Shown: positions 21,641 to 31,821, numbered from the stretch's first letter. The stretch: 64,000 nt of DNA from Ramlibacter sp. (GCA_030695945.1 JAUYOG010000049.1:240242-304241); one strand, 5' to 3'. Made by a program: numbers and translations. Notes: generated by a model not told the origin, from the letters alone.

Positions 21641-22498
21641 ATGCGCGAAAAGCTGGGCCTCTACCTCGACCTGATCCGCTGGAACCGCCCGGCGGGCTGG
21701 TTGCTGCTGCTGTGGCCCACGCTCAGCGCGCTGTGGATCGCGGCCCAGGGTTTCCCGGGCTGGCACCTGCTGGCGGTCTTCACGCTGGGCACGATCCTGA
21801 TGCGCAGCGCCGGCTGTTGCGCGAATGACGTGGCCGACCGGGAGTTCGACCGGCACGTGAAGCGCACGGCGCAGCGCCCCGTGACGCGCGGCGCGATTTC
21901 GGTACGGGAGGCGCTCCTGCTGGGCGCCGTGCTGGCGCTGGCTGCATTCGGCCTCGTGCTGACGACCAATGCGGTGACAATCGCGTGGTCCTTCGCGGCG
22001 TTGGCGATCACGCTCGTGTATCCGTATGCCAAGCGGTTCGTGTCCATCCCGCAAGCGGTGCTGGGTATCGCATTCAGCTTCGGCATCCCGATGGCATTCG
22101 CCGCGGTGCAGTCGCGGGTGCCGCTGGTGGCGTGGGTCCTGCTGCTGGGCAACCTGTTCTGGGTGCTGGCCTACGACACCGAATACGCCATGGTCGACCG
22201 CGACGACGACGTGAAGATCGGCATGAAGACATCGGCCATCACGCTAGGCACTGCGGACGTGCCGGTGATCATGCTGTGCTATTTCGCGTATCTCTGCATC
22301 TGGGCGGTGACGATGGCAGGGCGCATTCCGCTGGCGGTCGTCCTGGTCACGACGGGGGCCGGCGCCGCCCAGGCGCTGTGGCACTACTCGCTGATCCGCA
22401 CCCGTGAGCGGGAAGGCTGTTTCAAGGCCTTCCGGGTGAACCATTGGCTCGGGTTCACGATGTTTGCCGGCGTCGCCGCCGGCTATGCATTCAGGTAA
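21641..22498 (+). CDS. ubiA: 4-hydroxybenzoate polyprenyltransferase
   Basis: The 285-residue membrane enzyme prenylates 4-hydroxybenzoate in ubiquinone synthesis. It has about eight hydrophobic helices and both Asp-rich motifs: [15 protein letters not shown] (about 63-77) and [19 protein letters not shown] (about 182-200), which hold Mg-pyrophosphate. Starts at TTG 21620, GTG 21638 and ATG 21641 are possible; 21641 gives [17 protein letters not shown] and avoids overlap with the DyP gene. Its stop codon abuts the stop of the convergent proC gene with no gap. Confidence 0.93.
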   Translation: MREKLGLYLDLIRWNRPAGWLLLLWPTLSALWIAAQGFPGWHLLAVFTLGTILMRSAGCCANDVADREFDRHVKRTAQRPVTRGAISVREALLLGAVLALAAFGLVLTTNAVTIAWSFAALAITLVYPYAKRFVSIPQAVLGIAFSFGIPMAFAAVQSRVPLVAWVLLLGNLFWVLAYDTEYAMVDRDDDVKIGMKTSAITLGTADVPVIMLCYFAYLCIWAVTMAGRIPLAVVLVTTGAGAAQALWHYSLIRTREREGCFKAFRVNHWLGFTMFAGVAAGYAFR

Positions 22499-23335
22499 TC
22501 AGGCGCCGAACTCGTCGCCCAGTTCCGCGGCGCGGCGCTGCGCAGCGTGCAGCGCCTTCATGAAAAGTGCCTGCACCTGGTCCTGCTCCATCGAGGTGAT
22601 CGCCGCATGGGTCGTCCCGCCCTTGGACGTGACGCGTTGGCGCAGCACTTCTGGGGGGTCGCCGGACGCCTGGGCGAGCGCGGCGGCGCCGGCGAACGTC
22701 CCTACCGAGAGCCGGTACGCCTGCTCGCGCGACAGTCCCATCTCGACACCGGCACGGGTCATGGCTTCCAGGAAGAAGAAGACGTAAGCCGGCCCCGATC
22801 CGGAAAGGGCCGTGACGGCGTCCAGGAGCGCCTCTTCATCCACCCAGAGCGATGCGCCCGTGGTGGCAATCACCTGCTCCACGCGCGCCTTGTCGGCGGC
22901 GGAAACGCCGGGCCGGGCATAGAGCGCCGTCATGCCCTTGCCGATGAGCGCCGGCGTGTTCGGCATCGATCGCACGATGCGTTGCGTCCCCAGCCACTGC
23001 GCAATGCTGTCGGACCGGATGCCCGCGGCGACGCTCAGGTGCAGCGCGCTCCCGGTTGGGCCGCGGGCGGCGCCGGCTGCGTCCTTGAAGGTTTGTGGCT
23101 TCACGGCCCAGACCACGAGCGCGGCCCGTGCCAAGGCCGGGCCCGGCTGTTCGCGGGCCTCGATCCCGAACTGGGCACGCAGCTTGCGGCGGGCCTCCTC
23201 GTAGGGCTCGACCACTTCGATTTGCGCGGCGGGAAGCCCTTCGCGGATCAGGCCGCCGATGATGGCGCTGGCCATATTGCCGCCGCCGATGAAGGCGATG
23301 GGCGCCGATGCCCCCATGTCGATGGTGCTTGTCAT
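22499..23335 (-). CDS. proC: pyrroline-5-carboxylate reductase
   Basis: The 278-residue NAD(P)H-dependent enzyme performs the last step of proline synthesis. The Rossmann motif is IAFIGGGNMASAIIGGLI (about 12-29), and the C-terminal dimerisation and active-site helices carry LSGSGPAYVFFFLEAM (about 173-188) and VTSKGGTTHAAI (about 240-251). It stands alone on the minus strand, divergent from glpD. Its stop directly touches that of ubiA. Confidence 0.94.
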   Translation of the reverse strand: MTSTIDMGASAPIAFIGGGNMASAIIGGLIREGLPAAQIEVVEPYEEARRKLRAQFGIEAREQPGPALARAALVVWAVKPQTFKDAAGAARGPTGSALHLSVAAGIRSDSIAQWLGTQRIVRSMPNTPALIGKGMTALYARPGVSAADKARVEQVIATTGASLWVDEEALLDAVTALSGSGPAYVFFFLEAMTRAGVEMGLSREQAYRLSVGTFAGAAALAQASGDPPEVLRQRVTSKGGTTHAAITSMEQDQVQALFMKALHAAQRRAAELGDEFGA

Positions 23336-23399
23336 GCCGCCAGTCTATCGCCGCCTGCGCCGCGGCGCGCGCAGGGCGCTGTCGGTGAAAATGGGACGC

Positions 23400-24965
23400 A
23401 TGAATCGAGAGTCCCTGGTTTCGCAGCTAGCCCGTCCCGTCACCTACGACGTGGCGATCATCGGGGGCGGCGCCACGGGACTGGGCGTCGCGCTGGACGC
23501 TGCGGCGAGGGGCTTTTCGGTTGTGCTGGTCGAGGCGCATGACTTCGCCAAGGGAACGTCGTCGCGCGCCACCAAACTGGTTCATGGCGGCGTGCGCTAC
23601 CTGGCCCAGGGCAATATTGCCCTGGTTCGGGAGGCGCTTCATGAGCGCACGACGCTCCTGCACAACGCGCCCCACCTGGCGCAGCCGCTTCCCTTCGTCA
23701 TGCCGTCGTATCGCATCTGGGAGACGCCCTTCTATGGCGCCGGCCTCAAGATGTATGACGCCCTGGCGGGCAGAGCAGGCTTGGGCCCCACCGAGTTCCT
23801 GAGCCGGGAGCAGACCCTGGCCTGCCTGCCCACCGCCCGCGCACAGGGGTTGAAGGGCGGGGTCAAGTACTGGGATGGGCAGTTCGACGATGCCCGGCTG
23901 GCGCTGGCGCTGGCCCGCACCGCCGCTTCCCGGGGCGCGCTCGTGGTCAACTATTGCGCGGCGACCGGGTTGCGCCACGAGAACGGGAAGGTCGTCGGGC
24001 TCGAATGCCGCGACAGCGAGACGGGGATTGCGTACGCGCTGAACGCCCGGTGCGTGATCAATGCGGCCGGCGTGTGGGTGGACCAGTTCCGCCAGCAGGA
24101 CGGCGAGGCGATCGGCCGCCCGGTGCAGCCGATGGTCGCGCCGAGCCAGGGCGTGCACATCGTGGTGGACCGTGAATTCCTGCCAGGAGACCACGCCTTG
24201 ATGGTGCCCAAGACGGCGGATGGCCGGGTCTTGTTCGGTGTGCCCTGGCTGGGCAAGATCATCCTGGGCACCACCGACACGCCGCGCCAGGACCTCCCGG
24301 CCGAGCCGCGTCCTTTCAAGGAAGAGCTGCAATTCATCCTCGAGGAATCCGGCCGCTACCTGAACCGCGCGCCGACGACGGCCGACATCCGCAGCATGTG
24401 GGTGGGGCTGCGCCCATTGGTGAGGCCCCAGGGTGACGACGGGGAGGACACCAAAGGACTGAGCCGGGAACACACGGTGCTGGTCAGCCGCAGTGGTCTG
24501 GTCACGGTGACGGGCGGCAAATGGACCACTTACCGCGCCATGGCCGAAGATGTTCTGGCAAAGTGCATGCAAAGTCGGCTTCTGGAAAGAGCCAGGTCGG
24601 GAGTGACCACCAACTTGATATTGATCGGTGGTGACCCGGGCCGCCAGCAGCCTCGGATGAGCGAGCCCCAGGGCCTGCACTCGTATGGGAGCGAGGCCGC
24701 CGCCGTGGCCGCGCTGCCGGGGGCCGATCGCGAACTGGGCGCAGGCCTCACCGAGGCCATGGTCCGGTTTGCCGCCCGGACAGAATATGCCCGCACCGTC
24801 GAGGACGTCCTGGCCCGCCGTTGCCGCCTGCTGTTCCTCGATGCCGCGCTCGCCGGCACGCTGGCGGCGGCGGTGGGGACCCTGCTCGAGAAGGAAACCG
24901 GGGTCGATCCCCAGGTGAAAGCCTTCAAGGACCTGGCGCGCCTGTACCTCACGCTGCCGGATTGA
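23400..24965 (+). CDS. glpD: glycerol-3-phosphate dehydrogenase (FAD)
   Basis: The 521-residue flavoprotein oxidises glycerol-3-phosphate to dihydroxyacetone phosphate at the inner membrane, passing electrons to quinone. The FAD-binding motif is DVAIIGGGATGLGVALDAAARG (about residues 16-37), followed by GTSSRATKLVHGGVRYL and the C-terminal VTVTGGKWTTYRAMAEDV. A nearby ATG at 23391 would add three residues. No glpK or glpF is close; it is divergent from proC and directly upstream of the rplN promoter. Confidence 0.9.
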   Translation: MNRESLVSQLARPVTYDVAIIGGGATGLGVALDAAARGFSVVLVEAHDFAKGTSSRATKLVHGGVRYLAQGNIALVREALHERTTLLHNAPHLAQPLPFVMPSYRIWETPFYGAGLKMYDALAGRAGLGPTEFLSREQTLACLPTARAQGLKGGVKYWDGQFDDARLALALARTAASRGALVVNYCAATGLRHENGKVVGLECRDSETGIAYALNARCVINAAGVWVDQFRQQDGEAIGRPVQPMVAPSQGVHIVVDREFLPGDHALMVPKTADGRVLFGVPWLGKIILGTTDTPRQDLPAEPRPFKEELQFILEESGRYLNRAPTTADIRSMWVGLRPLVRPQGDDGEDTKGLSREHTVLVSRSGLVTVTGGKWTTYRAMAEDVLAKCMQSRLLERARSGVTTNLILIGGDPGRQQPRMSEPQGLHSYGSEAAAVAALPGADRELGAGLTEAMVRFAARTEYARTVEDVLARRCRLLFLDAALAGTLAAAVGTLLEKETGVDPQVKAFKDLARLYLTLPD

Positions 24966-24974
24966 GCCCAACTG

Positions 24975-25003
24975 TTGACAGCATCCCCCGGGTTTGCCAT
25001 AAT
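24975..25003 (+). promoter_or_regulatory. sigma-70-type promoter for the spc-alpha ribosomal operon
   Basis: A perfect -35 box TTGACA (24975-24980) is followed by 17 nt and the -10 box CATAAT (24998-25003). Transcription should start near 25010, giving a leader of about 147 nt before rplN. Its near-consensus quality fits a ribosomal operon. Confidence 0.75.
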
Positions 25004-25009
25004 CGCGGG

Positions 25010-25156
25010 CTGCGCTTTAAAAGGCGCAGAAAAGACATGTGCCTTGCGGGGCGCTAACCGCCTAAGCGAAGGCGCCGTGAGTGGTTCAGGGCGCCGACGA
25101 CAGGCCCAAGACTGACCTGGTGGCAAGCCACTGGGTACAAGTTGGGAATATTTGAA
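25010..25156 (+). other. structured 5' leader of the rplN operon
   Basis: Between the promoter and rplN lie about 147 non-coding bases. The predicted transcript begins with a perfect hairpin, CTGCGC (25010-25015) paired with GCGCAG (25024-25029). Further down, two GGCGCC blocks and a GTGGCAAGCCAC hairpin near 25120-25132 can also pair. A regulatory role, such as r-protein autoregulation, is inference only. Confidence 0.4.
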
Positions 25157-25525
25157 ATGATCCAGACAGAATCCCGGCTCGAAGTCGCCGACAACACCGG
25201 TGCGAAGTCCGTTCTTTGCATCAAGGTGCTCGGCGGTTCCAAGCGTCGCTACGCAAGCGTTGGCGACATCATCAAGGTGAGCATCAAGGAATGTGCTCCG
25301 CGTGGCCGCGTCAAGAAGGGCGAGGTCTACAGCGCCGTGGTGGTTCGCACCGCCAAGGGCATCCGCCGCTCCGACGGCTCCCTGGTCAAGTTCGACGGCA
25401 ATGCCGCCGTGCTGCTCAACAACAAGCTGGAGCCCATCGGCACCCGCATCTTCGGCCCGGTGACGCGCGAGCTGCGTACCGAGAAGTTCATGAAGATCGT
25501 GTCCCTGGCTCCCGAAGTTCTGTAA
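25157..25525 (+). CDS. rplN: 50S ribosomal protein L14
   Basis: The 122-residue protein begins [19 protein letters not shown], the universal L14 N-terminus, and ends [11 protein letters not shown]14 binds 23S rRNA at the 30S-facing side and contacts L19 and bridge B5/B8. Start 25157 is used because the in-frame ATG at 25142 would add five unconserved residues. It is the first gene of the operon here; in many bacteria rpsQ precedes it, but here glpD does. Confidence 0.97.
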   Translation: MIQTESRLEVADNTGAKSVLCIKVLGGSKRRYASVGDIIKVSIKECAPRGRVKKGEVYSAVVVRTAKGIRRSDGSLVKFDGNAAVLLNNKLEPIGTRIFGPVTRELRTEKFMKIVSLAPEVL

Positions 25526-25538
25526 AGAAGGACGCGTC

Positions 25539-25856
25539 ATGAACAAGATTCGCAAAGGCGACGAAGTCATCGTGCTCGCGGGCCGTGACAAGGGCAAGCG
25601 CGGCAAAGTGGTGCTGCGCAAGGACGACGACCACGTGGTCGTCGAAGGCATCAACCTGGTGAAGAAGCACACCAAGCCGAACCCGATGAAGGGCGCGACC
25701 GGCGGCATCGTCGAAAAGACGATGCCGATCCACCAGTCCAACGTGGCGATCTTCAATGCCGCCACGGGCAAGGCTGATCGTGTGGGCATCAAGGTGGACG
25801 GCGACAAGCGCGTTCGCGTCTTCAAGTCCAGCGGCGAAGAAATCAAGGCGGCATGA
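25539..25856 (+). CDS. rplX: 50S ribosomal protein L24
   Basis: A 105-residue KOW-domain protein, [22 protein letters not shown] at the N-terminus. L24 is an assembly initiator that binds the 5' end of 23S rRNA. It follows rplN by 13 nt, and its TGA stop sits inside an ATGACCATG run where rplE begins, giving tight coupling. Confidence 0.97.
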   Translation: MNKIRKGDEVIVLAGRDKGKRGKVVLRKDDDHVVVEGINLVKKHTKPNPMKGATGGIVEKTMPIHQSNVAIFNAATGKADRVGIKVDGDKRVRVFKSSGEEIKAA

Positions 25857-25858
25857 CC

Positions 25859-26398
25859 ATGGCACGACTGCAACAACACTATCGCGAGAAGGTGGTCCCC
25901 GAGCTGACCGCCAAGTTTGGCTACAAGTCGCCCATGCAGGTGCCGCGCCTGACCAAGATCACCCTGAACATGGGTGTCTCGGAGGCCGTTGCCGACAAGA
26001 AGGTCATGGATAACGCCGTGGCCGACCTCACGAAGATCGCCGGCCAGAAGCCGGTCGTGACCAAGGCCAAGAAGGCCATCGCCGGTTTCAAGATCCGCGA
26101 AGGCCAGGCCATCGGCACGATGGTGACGCTGCGCGGCGTGCGCATGTATGAGTTCCTGGATCGTTTCGTTACCGTGGCCCTGCCGCGCGTGCGCGACTTC
26201 CGCGGCATTTCCGGCCGCGCTTTCGACGGCCGTGGCAACTACAACATCGGCGTGAAAGAGCAGATCATTTTCCCCGAGATCGAATACGACAAGGTCGATG
26301 CCTTGCGCGGTCTCAATATCAGCATCACGACGACGGCCAAGACCGATGAAGAGTGCAAGGCGCTCCTGGCCGGCTTCCGTTTCCCGTTCAAGAACTGA
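25859..26398 (+). CDS. rplE: 50S ribosomal protein L5
   Basis: The 179-residue protein ([16 protein letters not shown]) binds 5S rRNA and forms part of the central protuberance. It contains [20 protein letters not shown] and the [22 protein letters not shown] region. The ATG at 25859 gives the 179-residue length of E. coli L5; an ATG at 25853 would overlap rplX by 4 nt and add two residues. Confidence 0.97.
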   Translation: MARLQQHYREKVVPELTAKFGYKSPMQVPRLTKITLNMGVSEAVADKKVMDNAVADLTKIAGQKPVVTKAKKAIAGFKIREGQAIGTMVTLRGVRMYEFLDRFVTVALPRVRDFRGISGRAFDGRGNYNIGVKEQIIFPEIEYDKVDALRGLNISITTTAKTDEECKALLAGFRFPFKN

Positions 26399-26406
26399 GG
26401 TTCCCA

Positions 26407-26712
26407 GTGGCAAAAATGGCTTTGATCGAGCGCGAGCTCAAGCGAGACAAACTGGTCGCCAAGTACGCGGCGAAGCACGCGGAGCTGAAGGCGATCGCCA
26501 ACGACTTCAAGAAGAGCGACGAAGAGCGCGCGGCTGCCCGCCTGGCGCTGCAAAAGCTCCCCCGCAACGCCAACCCGACCCGCCAGCGCAACCGCTGCGC
26601 GATCACCGGCCGTCCGCGTGGCACGTTCAAGCAGTTCGGCCTGGCACGCGCCAAGATCCGCGAGATGGCCTTCACCGGCGACATCCCGGGGATGATCAAG
26701 GCCAGCTGGTAA
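26407..26712 (+). CDS. rpsN: 30S ribosomal protein S14
   Basis: A GTG start at 26407 gives a 101-residue product beginning with Ala-Lys-Met after the initiator, the same length as E. coli S14. The C-terminus [20 protein letters not shown] and GMIKASW is diagnostic. It has a single Cys in place of the CxxC zinc pairs, so it is the zinc-independent C-minus form. S14 binds in the 30S head. It follows rplE by 8 nt. Confidence 0.96.
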   Translation: MAKMALIERELKRDKLVAKYAAKHAELKAIANDFKKSDEERAAARLALQKLPRNANPTRQRNRCAITGRPRGTFKQFGLARAKIREMAFTGDIPGMIKASW

Positions 26713-26730
26713 CCGGCAGGAGAGACAAAT

Positions 26731-27126
26731 ATGAGCATGAGTGATCCCATCGCCGACCTGCTGACCCGCATCCGCAACGCGCAGATGGTGGCCAAGGCTA
26801 CGGTGTCGGTCCCGTCTTCCAAGGTGAAGGTGGCCATTGCCCAGGTCCTGAAGGACGAGGGCTACATCGACGGCTTCCAGGTCAAGACCGAAGCCGGCAA
26901 GAGCGAACTCGAAATCGCCCTGAAGTACTACGCCGGCCGTCCGGTGATCGAGCGCATCGAGCGCGTGAGCCGTCCCGGCCTGCGCGTGTACAAGGGTGTG
27001 GGCGCGATCCCCCAGGTCCAGAACGGTCTGGGCGTGGCGATCGTCACGACGCCCAAGGGCGTGATGACCGACCGCAAGGCCCGCGCGACCGGTGTCGGTG
27101 GCGAAGTCCTCTGCTACGTCGCCTAA
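26731..27126 (+). CDS. rpsH: 30S ribosomal protein S8
   Basis: A 131-residue protein, [20 protein letters not shown] at the N-terminus and [12 protein letters not shown] at the C-terminus. S8 binds helix 21 of 16S rRNA and in E. coli represses the spc operon by binding the rplE start region. Preceded by GCAGGAGAG as ribosome binding site. Confidence 0.97.
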   Translation: MSMSDPIADLLTRIRNAQMVAKATVSVPSSKVKVAIAQVLKDEGYIDGFQVKTEAGKSELEIALKYYAGRPVIERIERVSRPGLRVYKGVGAIPQVQNGLGVAIVTTPKGVMTDRKARATGVGGEVLCYVA

Positions 27127-27142
27127 GGGAAGGAATCTACAA

Positions 27143-27676
27143 ATGTCCCGAGTCGGAAAAATGCCGGTCGCCGTCCCGCAAGGCGTGGATGTGCAGATCA
27201 AGGATGACCAGATCAGCGTCAAGGGCACGGGCGGCACGCTGTCGCTGACCCAGAACGCCCTGGTCAAGGTGACCAGTGAAGGCGGCAAGCTGAGTTTCGT
27301 TCCCGCGAACGATTCGCGCGAAGCCAACGCCATGAGCGGCACGATGCGCCAGCTGGTGAACAACATGGTGCTCGGCGTCACCAAGGGCTTCGAGAAAAAG
27401 CTGTCGCTGGTAGGCGTGGGCTACAAGGCCCAGGCCCAGGGCGCGAAGCTGAATTTGACGGTGGGCTATTCGCACCCCGTGAACAAGGACATGCCCGCGG
27501 GCATCACGGTCGCCACCCCGACCCCGACGGAAGTCGTGATCAAGGGTGCCGACCGCCAACGCGTGGGCCAGGTGGCCGCTGAGATTCGTGCGATCCGCCC
27601 GCCCGAGCCCTACAAGGGCAAAGGCATCCGCTACGCGGACGAGAAGATCACGATCAAAGAGACCAAGAAGAAATAA
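27143..27676 (+). CDS. rplF: 50S ribosomal protein L6
   Basis: The 177-residue protein begins [19 protein letters not shown] and ends with [15 protein letters not shown]. It has the two related L6 domains and binds near the sarcin-ricin loop. The frame is open upstream, but 27143 is the family start and follows AAGGGAAGG. Confidence 0.97.
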   Translation: MSRVGKMPVAVPQGVDVQIKDDQISVKGTGGTLSLTQNALVKVTSEGGKLSFVPANDSREANAMSGTMRQLVNNMVLGVTKGFEKKLSLVGVGYKAQAQGAKLNLTVGYSHPVNKDMPAGITVATPTPTEVVIKGADRQRVGQVAAEIRAIRPPEPYKGKGIRYADEKITIKETKKK

Positions 27677-27687
27677 GGAGCTGCAGC

Positions 27688-28053
27688 ATGTTGACCAAGA
27701 AAGAGCAGCGTCTGCGCCGGGCCCGTCAAACCCGGATCCGCATTGCAACGCAAGGTGTCGCCCGCCTCACGGTGAACCGCACCAACCTGCACATCTACGC
27801 CTCGCTGATCTCCGGCGACGGCAGCAAGGTGTTGGCCACGGCCTCCACCGCGCAAGCCGACTTGCGCAAGTCGCTCGGCGGCTCGGGCAAGGGCGGCAAC
27901 ACCGCAGCTGCCCAGCAGGTGGGCAAGCTGATCGCCGAGAAGGCCAAGGCTGCCGGCGTCGACAAAGTGGCATTCGACCGCGCAGGTTTTGCGTACCACG
28001 GCCGCGTCAAGGCGCTGGCCGATGCCGCACGCGAAGCCGGCCTGCAGTTCTAA
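27688..28053 (+). CDS. rplR: 50S ribosomal protein L18
   Basis: A 121-residue 5S rRNA-binding protein with the typical basic start [19 protein letters not shown] and the C-terminal segment [26 protein letters not shown]. It lies 11 nt after rplF and 18 nt before rpsE within the operon. Confidence 0.97.
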   Translation: MLTKKEQRLRRARQTRIRIATQGVARLTVNRTNLHIYASLISGDGSKVLATASTAQADLRKSLGGSGKGGNTAAAQQVGKLIAEKAKAAGVDKVAFDRAGFAYHGRVKALADAAREAGLQF

Positions 28054-28071
28054 CGGACACGGAAACACATC

Positions 28072-28593
28072 ATGGCAAGAGTTCAGGCAAAAACCCAAGG
28101 TGACGGTCCCGAAGACGGGATGCGCGAGAAGATGATCGCGGTCAACCGCGTGACCAAGGTGGTGAAGGGCGGCCGTATTCTCGGTTTCGCGGCACTCACC
28201 GTGGTCGGCGACGGCGACGGCCGCGTCGGCATGGGCAAGGGCAAGTCCAAGGAAGTGCCTGCCGCCGTGCAGAAGGCGATGGAAGAGTCGCGCCGCAACA
28301 TGACCAAGGTCTCGCTCAAGAACGGCTCCATTCACCACACGGTATTCGGCCAGCATGGCGCAGCCCGCGTGATGATGTCCCCGGCGCCCCGTGGTACCGG
28401 CATCATTGCCGGCGGCCCGATGCGCGCCGTGTTTGAAGTGATGGGCATCACCGACATCGTGGCCAAGAGCCACGGTTCAACCAACCCCTACAACATGGTT
28501 CGCGCCACGTTCGACGCGCTCAAGAAGGCCACGACCCCGTCGGAAGTGGCGGCCAAGCGCGGCAAGTCGGTCGAAGAGATCTTCACCGCGTGA
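28072..28593 (+). CDS. rpsE: 30S ribosomal protein S5
   Basis: The 173-residue protein has the double-stranded-RNA-binding S5 N-terminal domain ([21 protein letters not shown], about 18-38) and the C-terminal [20 protein letters not shown] block. S5 helps decoding accuracy; the loop around VTKVVKGGR is where spectinomycin-resistance changes occur in E. coli, and the sequence here is wild-type-like. Confidence 0.97.
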   Translation: MARVQAKTQGDGPEDGMREKMIAVNRVTKVVKGGRILGFAALTVVGDGDGRVGMGKGKSKEVPAAVQKAMEESRRNMTKVSLKNGSIHHTVFGQHGAARVMMSPAPRGTGIIAGGPMRAVFEVMGITDIVAKSHGSTNPYNMVRATFDALKKATTPSEVAAKRGKSVEEIFTA

Positions 28594-28607
28594 CCGGAGC
28601 AAAGCAA

Positions 28608-28793
28608 ATGGCAACCCAACAGAAAACCGTCAAGGTCCAGCTGGTCCGCAGCCCGATCGGCACGAAGCAATCGCACCGCGACACGGTGCGTGGCCTGGGC
28701 CTGCGCAAGCTGAACAGCGTGAGCGAACTGCAGGACACCCCCGCGGTCCGCGGCATGATCAACAAGATCGATTACCTGGTCAAGATCGTCTGA
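28608..28793 (+). CDS. rpmD: 50S ribosomal protein L30
   Basis: A 61-residue protein, [20 protein letters not shown], with the family sequence [15 protein letters not shown]. The start at 28608 is preceded by CCGGAGCAAAG and gives the normal bacterial L30 length; an ATG-like start six codons upstream overlaps rpsE. Confidence 0.95.
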   Translation: MATQQKTVKVQLVRSPIGTKQSHRDTVRGLGLRKLNSVSELQDTPAVRGMINKIDYLVKIV

Positions 28794-28810
28794 CCGGCTG
28801 AAAGAACGAT

Positions 28811-29242
28811 ATGGAACTCAACGGCATCAAGCCCGCAGCGGGCGCAAAACACGCGAAGCGCCGCGTCGGTCGCGGCATCGGCTCGGGCCTGGGCAAGACT
28901 GCGGGCCGCGGCCACAAGGGCCAGAAGTCCCGCGCGGGCGGCTATCACAAGGTCGGCTTCGAGGGCGGCCAGATGCCGCTGCAACGGCGCCTGCCCAAGC
29001 GCGGCTTCAAGTCGCGCACCAGCAAGTACAACGCCGAAGTGACCCTGGCCGCGCTTGAGCGCCTGGGCGCTGCGGAGGTGGACCTGCTTTCGCTCAAGCA
29101 AGCCGGCCTGGTCGGCGAGCTGATCAAGGTCGTCAAGGTCATCAAGTCAGGCGAGCTGAAGAAGGCCGTCAAGCTGACGGGCATCGGCGCCACCGCCGGC
29201 GCCAAGGCTGCCATCGAGGCGGCCGGCGGCAGCGTGGCCTGA
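28811..29242 (+). CDS. rplO: 50S ribosomal protein L15
   Basis: The 143-residue protein has the conserved Gly/Arg/Lys-rich N-terminal extension ([20 protein letters not shown], about 16-35) that threads into 23S rRNA, and a globular C-terminal domain. It is the last r-protein gene before secY, 26 nt upstream of it. Confidence 0.97.
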   Translation: MELNGIKPAAGAKHAKRRVGRGIGSGLGKTAGRGHKGQKSRAGGYHKVGFEGGQMPLQRRLPKRGFKSRTSKYNAEVTLAALERLGAAEVDLLSLKQAGLVGELIKVVKVIKSGELKKAVKLTGIGATAGAKAAIEAAGGSVA

Positions 29243-29268
29243 ATTGAAAGAACCGAAGGACTGTCATA

Positions 29269-30588
29269 GTGGCAACTAGCGCTGCACAAATTGCGAAGAC
29301 CGGCAAGTACGGCGACCTGCGTCGCCGGCTCGTCTTCCTGCTGCTCGCGCTTGTGGTGTACCGCATCGGCGCGCACATTCCCGTGCCCGGCATCAACCCG
29401 GACCAGCTCGCGCAGCTGTTCAAGGGCCAGCAGGGCGGCATCCTGAGCCTGTTCAACATGTTCTCGGGCGGCGCGCTGTCGCGCTTCACCGTGTTCGCGC
29501 TGGGCATCATGCCGTACATCTCGGCCTCGATCATCATGCAGCTGCTCACCTACGTCGTGCCGACGTTCGAGCAGCTGAAGAAAGAGGGCGAAGCCGGACG
29601 CCGCAAGATCACGCAGTACACCCGCTACGGCACGCTGGGGCTGGCGCTGTTCCAGTCGCTGGGCATCGCCATGGCGCTGGAAGGCTCCGCTGGCCTGGTG
29701 ATGAACCCGGGTTTCGGCTTCCGCATGACGGCCGTCATCAGCCTCACGGCAGGCACGATGTTCCTGATGTGGCTGGGCGAGCAGATCACCGAGCGCGGCC
29801 TCGGCAACGGTATTTCGATCCTGATCTTCGCCGGCATCGCGGCGGGCCTGCCCAGCGCGATCGGCGGTTTGCTGGAGCTTGTCCGCACCGGCGCCATGAG
29901 CATCCTGGTGGCCGTGTTCATCGTGGCGCTCGTCGCCCTCGTGACGTACTTCGTCGTGTTCGTCGAGCGCGGCCAACGCAAGATCCTGGTGAACTACGCG
30001 CGCCGGCAGGTCGGCAACAAGGTGTACGGCGGCCAGTCGTCGCACCTGCCGCTCAAGCTGAACATGGCTGGGGTGATCCCGCCGATCTTCGCGTCGTCGA
30101 TCATCCTGCTTCCCGCCACGGTGGTGAGCTGGTTCTCGACCGGCGATTCCATGCGCTGGCTGAAGGACATCGCCGGCACGCTGTCGCCCGGCCAGCCGAT
30201 CTACGTGATGCTGTATGCCAGCGCGATTATCTTTTTCTGCTTCTTCTATACGGCGCTGGTCTTCAACAGCCGCGAGACCGCCGACAACCTGAAGAAGAGC
30301 GGCGCGTTCATCCCCGGCATCCGACCGGGCGAGCAGACGGCGCGCTATATCGACAAGATCCTGGTCCGGTTGACGCTGGCCGGCGCGGTGTACATCACCT
30401 TCGTGTGCCTGCTGCCGGAATTCCTGATCCTCAAGTACAACGTGCCGTTCTATTTCGGCGGCACCTCCCTGTTGATCATCGTGGTCGTGACGATGGACTT
30501 CATGGCTCAGGTACAGAACTATTTGATGTCGCAGCAATATGAATCGCTGCTGAAGAAAGCTAATTTCAAGACCTCGCTCGGCGGCTGA
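29269..30588 (+). CDS. secY: protein translocase subunit SecY
   Basis: A 439-residue polytopic membrane protein started by GTG at 29269. About ten transmembrane helices are visible, beginning with [20 protein letters not shown] (about 18-37); the cytoplasmic loop [14 protein letters not shown] near 240 and the plug-proximal [23 protein letters not shown] region are conserved. SecY forms the Sec channel with SecE and SecG. Its place between rplO and infA/rpmJ is standard for the spc operon. Confidence 0.97.
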   Translation: MATSAAQIAKTGKYGDLRRRLVFLLLALVVYRIGAHIPVPGINPDQLAQLFKGQQGGILSLFNMFSGGALSRFTVFALGIMPYISASIIMQLLTYVVPTFEQLKKEGEAGRRKITQYTRYGTLGLALFQSLGIAMALEGSAGLVMNPGFGFRMTAVISLTAGTMFLMWLGEQITERGLGNGISILIFAGIAAGLPSAIGGLLELVRTGAMSILVAVFIVALVALVTYFVVFVERGQRKILVNYARRQVGNKVYGGQSSHLPLKLNMAGVIPPIFASSIILLPATVVSWFSTGDSMRWLKDIAGTLSPGQPIYVMLYASAIIFFCFFYTALVFNSRETADNLKKSGAFIPGIRPGEQTARYIDKILVRLTLAGAVYITFVCLLPEFLILKYNVPFYFGGTSLLIIVVVTMDFMAQVQNYLMSQQYESLLKKANFKTSLGG

Positions 30589-30596
30589 CGAACGAC

Positions 30597-30815
30597 ATGG
30601 CAAAAGACGATGTCATCCAGATGCAGGGTGAGGTTGTGGAGAACCTGCCGAACGCGACGTTTCGCGTGAAGCTGGAAAACGGGCACGTGGTGCTCGGGCA
30701 TATTTCGGGAAAGATGCGGATGCACTACATCCGCATCCTCCCTGGTGACAAGGTCACTGTGGAATTGACGCCCTACGACTTGTCGCGGGCACGGATTGTG
30801 TTTCGCGCCAAGTAA
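30597..30815 (+). CDS. infA: translation initiation factor IF-1
   Basis: The 72-residue S1/OB-fold protein begins [20 protein letters not shown] and ends [14 protein letters not shown]-1 occupies the A site of the 30S subunit during initiation. In beta-proteobacteria infA lies between secY and rpmJ, as here; in E. coli it is elsewhere. Confidence 0.96.
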   Translation: MAKDDVIQMQGEVVENLPNATFRVKLENGHVVLGHISGKMRMHYIRILPGDKVTVELTPYDLSRARIVFRAK

Positions 30816-30844
30816 GAACTGGCAGAAAGTTTTAGGAGAACGAC

Positions 30845-30958
30845 ATGAGAGTTTCGGCTTCGGTCAAGAAAATTTGCCGCAACTGCAAGATCATCCGCCG
30901 CAAGGGCATTGTTCGCGTGATCTGCACGGATCCGCGCCACAAGCAGCGCCAGGGCTGA
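30845..30958 (+). CDS. rpmJ: 50S ribosomal protein L36
   Basis: A 37-residue ORF at 30845 encodes [20 protein letters not shown] and ends HKQRQG. Cys11, Cys14, Cys27 and His32 form the zinc ribbon, so this is the zinc-containing form of L36. It follows infA after 29 nt with AGGAG 6 nt before the start. Confidence 0.96.
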   Translation: MRVSASVKKICRNCKIIRRKGIVRVICTDPRHKQRQG

Positions 30959-30983
30959 TTAGAGAGTTATAGGAAAGACGCAC

Positions 30984-31349
30984 ATGGCACGTATCGCTGG
31001 CATCAACATTCCGCCGCATCAGCACGCCGAAATCGGCCTGACGGCGATTTTCGGCATTGGCCGCACCCGCGCTCGCAAGATCTGCGAAGCCACCGGCATT
31101 CCGTATTCGAAGAAGGTGAAAGACTTGACCGACAGCGATCTGGAAAAGATCCGCGACCAGATCGGCCAGTTCACCATCGAAGGCGACCTGCGCCGCGAAA
31201 CGACCATGAACATCAAGCGTTTGATGGACATCGGTTGCTACCGGGGCTTTCGCCACCGCCGCGGCCTGCCGATGCGCGGCCAACGCACGCGTACCAACGC
31301 CCGCACCCGCAAGGGTCCGCGCAAGGCCGCTCAGGCCCTCAAGAAATAA
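30984..31349 (+). CDS. rpsM: 30S ribosomal protein S13
   Basis: The 121-residue protein ([20 protein letters not shown]) carries the helix-hairpin-helix segment [18 protein letters not shown] and a basic tail ([19 protein letters not shown]) that contacts P-site tRNA. It starts the alpha-operon part of the cluster, 25 nt after rpmJ. Confidence 0.97.
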   Translation: MARIAGINIPPHQHAEIGLTAIFGIGRTRARKICEATGIPYSKKVKDLTDSDLEKIRDQIGQFTIEGDLRRETTMNIKRLMDIGCYRGFRHRRGLPMRGQRTRTNARTRKGPRKAAQALKK

Positions 31350-31367
31350 TCGGGAAAGAGATAAGTC

Positions 31368-31772
31368 ATGGCAAAAGCTCCCGCCAGTAACGCCGCCCAG
31401 CGCGTGCGCAAGAAGGTCCGCAAGAACGTGTCCGACGGCGTCTGCCACGTGCACGCGTCCTTCAACAACACGATCATCACGATCACCGACCGCCAGGGCA
31501 ACGCCCTGTCGTGGGCGTCCTCGGGCGGCCAGGGCTTCAAGGGCTCGCGCAAGTCGACGCCTTTCGCGGCCCAGGTGGCCTCCGAAGTTGCCGGCCGCGC
31601 CGCGATCGAGCAAGGCATCAAGAACCTCGACGTCGAGATCAAGGGCCCCGGCCCGGGTCGCGAGTCGTCGGTGCGAGCGCTGGCCGCGCTGGGCATCCGC
31701 ATCACGTCGATCGCCGACGTGACCCCGGTTCCCCACAACGGCTGCCGCCCGCAGAAGCGCCGCAGGATTTAA
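31368..31772 (+). CDS. rpsK: 30S ribosomal protein S11
   Basis: The 134-residue protein contains [22 protein letters not shown] and ends with [18 protein letters not shown], the universal S11 C-terminus. S11 lies on the 30S platform. It is followed by a 128-nt gap containing two strong hairpins before rpsD. Confidence 0.97.
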   Translation: MAKAPASNAAQRVRKKVRKNVSDGVCHVHASFNNTIITITDRQGNALSWASSGGQGFKGSRKSTPFAAQVASEVAGRAAIEQGIKNLDVEIKGPGPGRESSVRALAALGIRITSIADVTPVPHNGCRPQKRRRI

Positions 31773-31780
31773 GGAGAGAA

Positions 31781-31821
31781 CACGGCATCCCTCCGGGACG
31801 CCGTGAACTTCTGTTTTTTTT
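31781..31821 (+). terminator. terminator-like hairpin between rpsK and rpsD
   Basis: CACGGC (31781-31786) pairs with GCCGTG (31800-31805), extended inward by TCCC/GGGA with one A-C mismatch. Eight T residues follow at 31814-31821, but 8 nt separate stem and T-run. It may be a weak or regulated terminator inside the operon. Confidence 0.45.

Noticed and set aside
24530..26413. 627-codon antisense frame over glpD and rplN-rplE
   Set aside because: Runs across two unrelated genes and the spc promoter; composition is that of a shadow frame.
28945..30603. 552-codon open frame antisense to secY and rplO
   Set aside because: Its translation is His/Arg/Gln-rich without known domains, and secY on the other strand is certain. 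High GC keeps antisense frames open.
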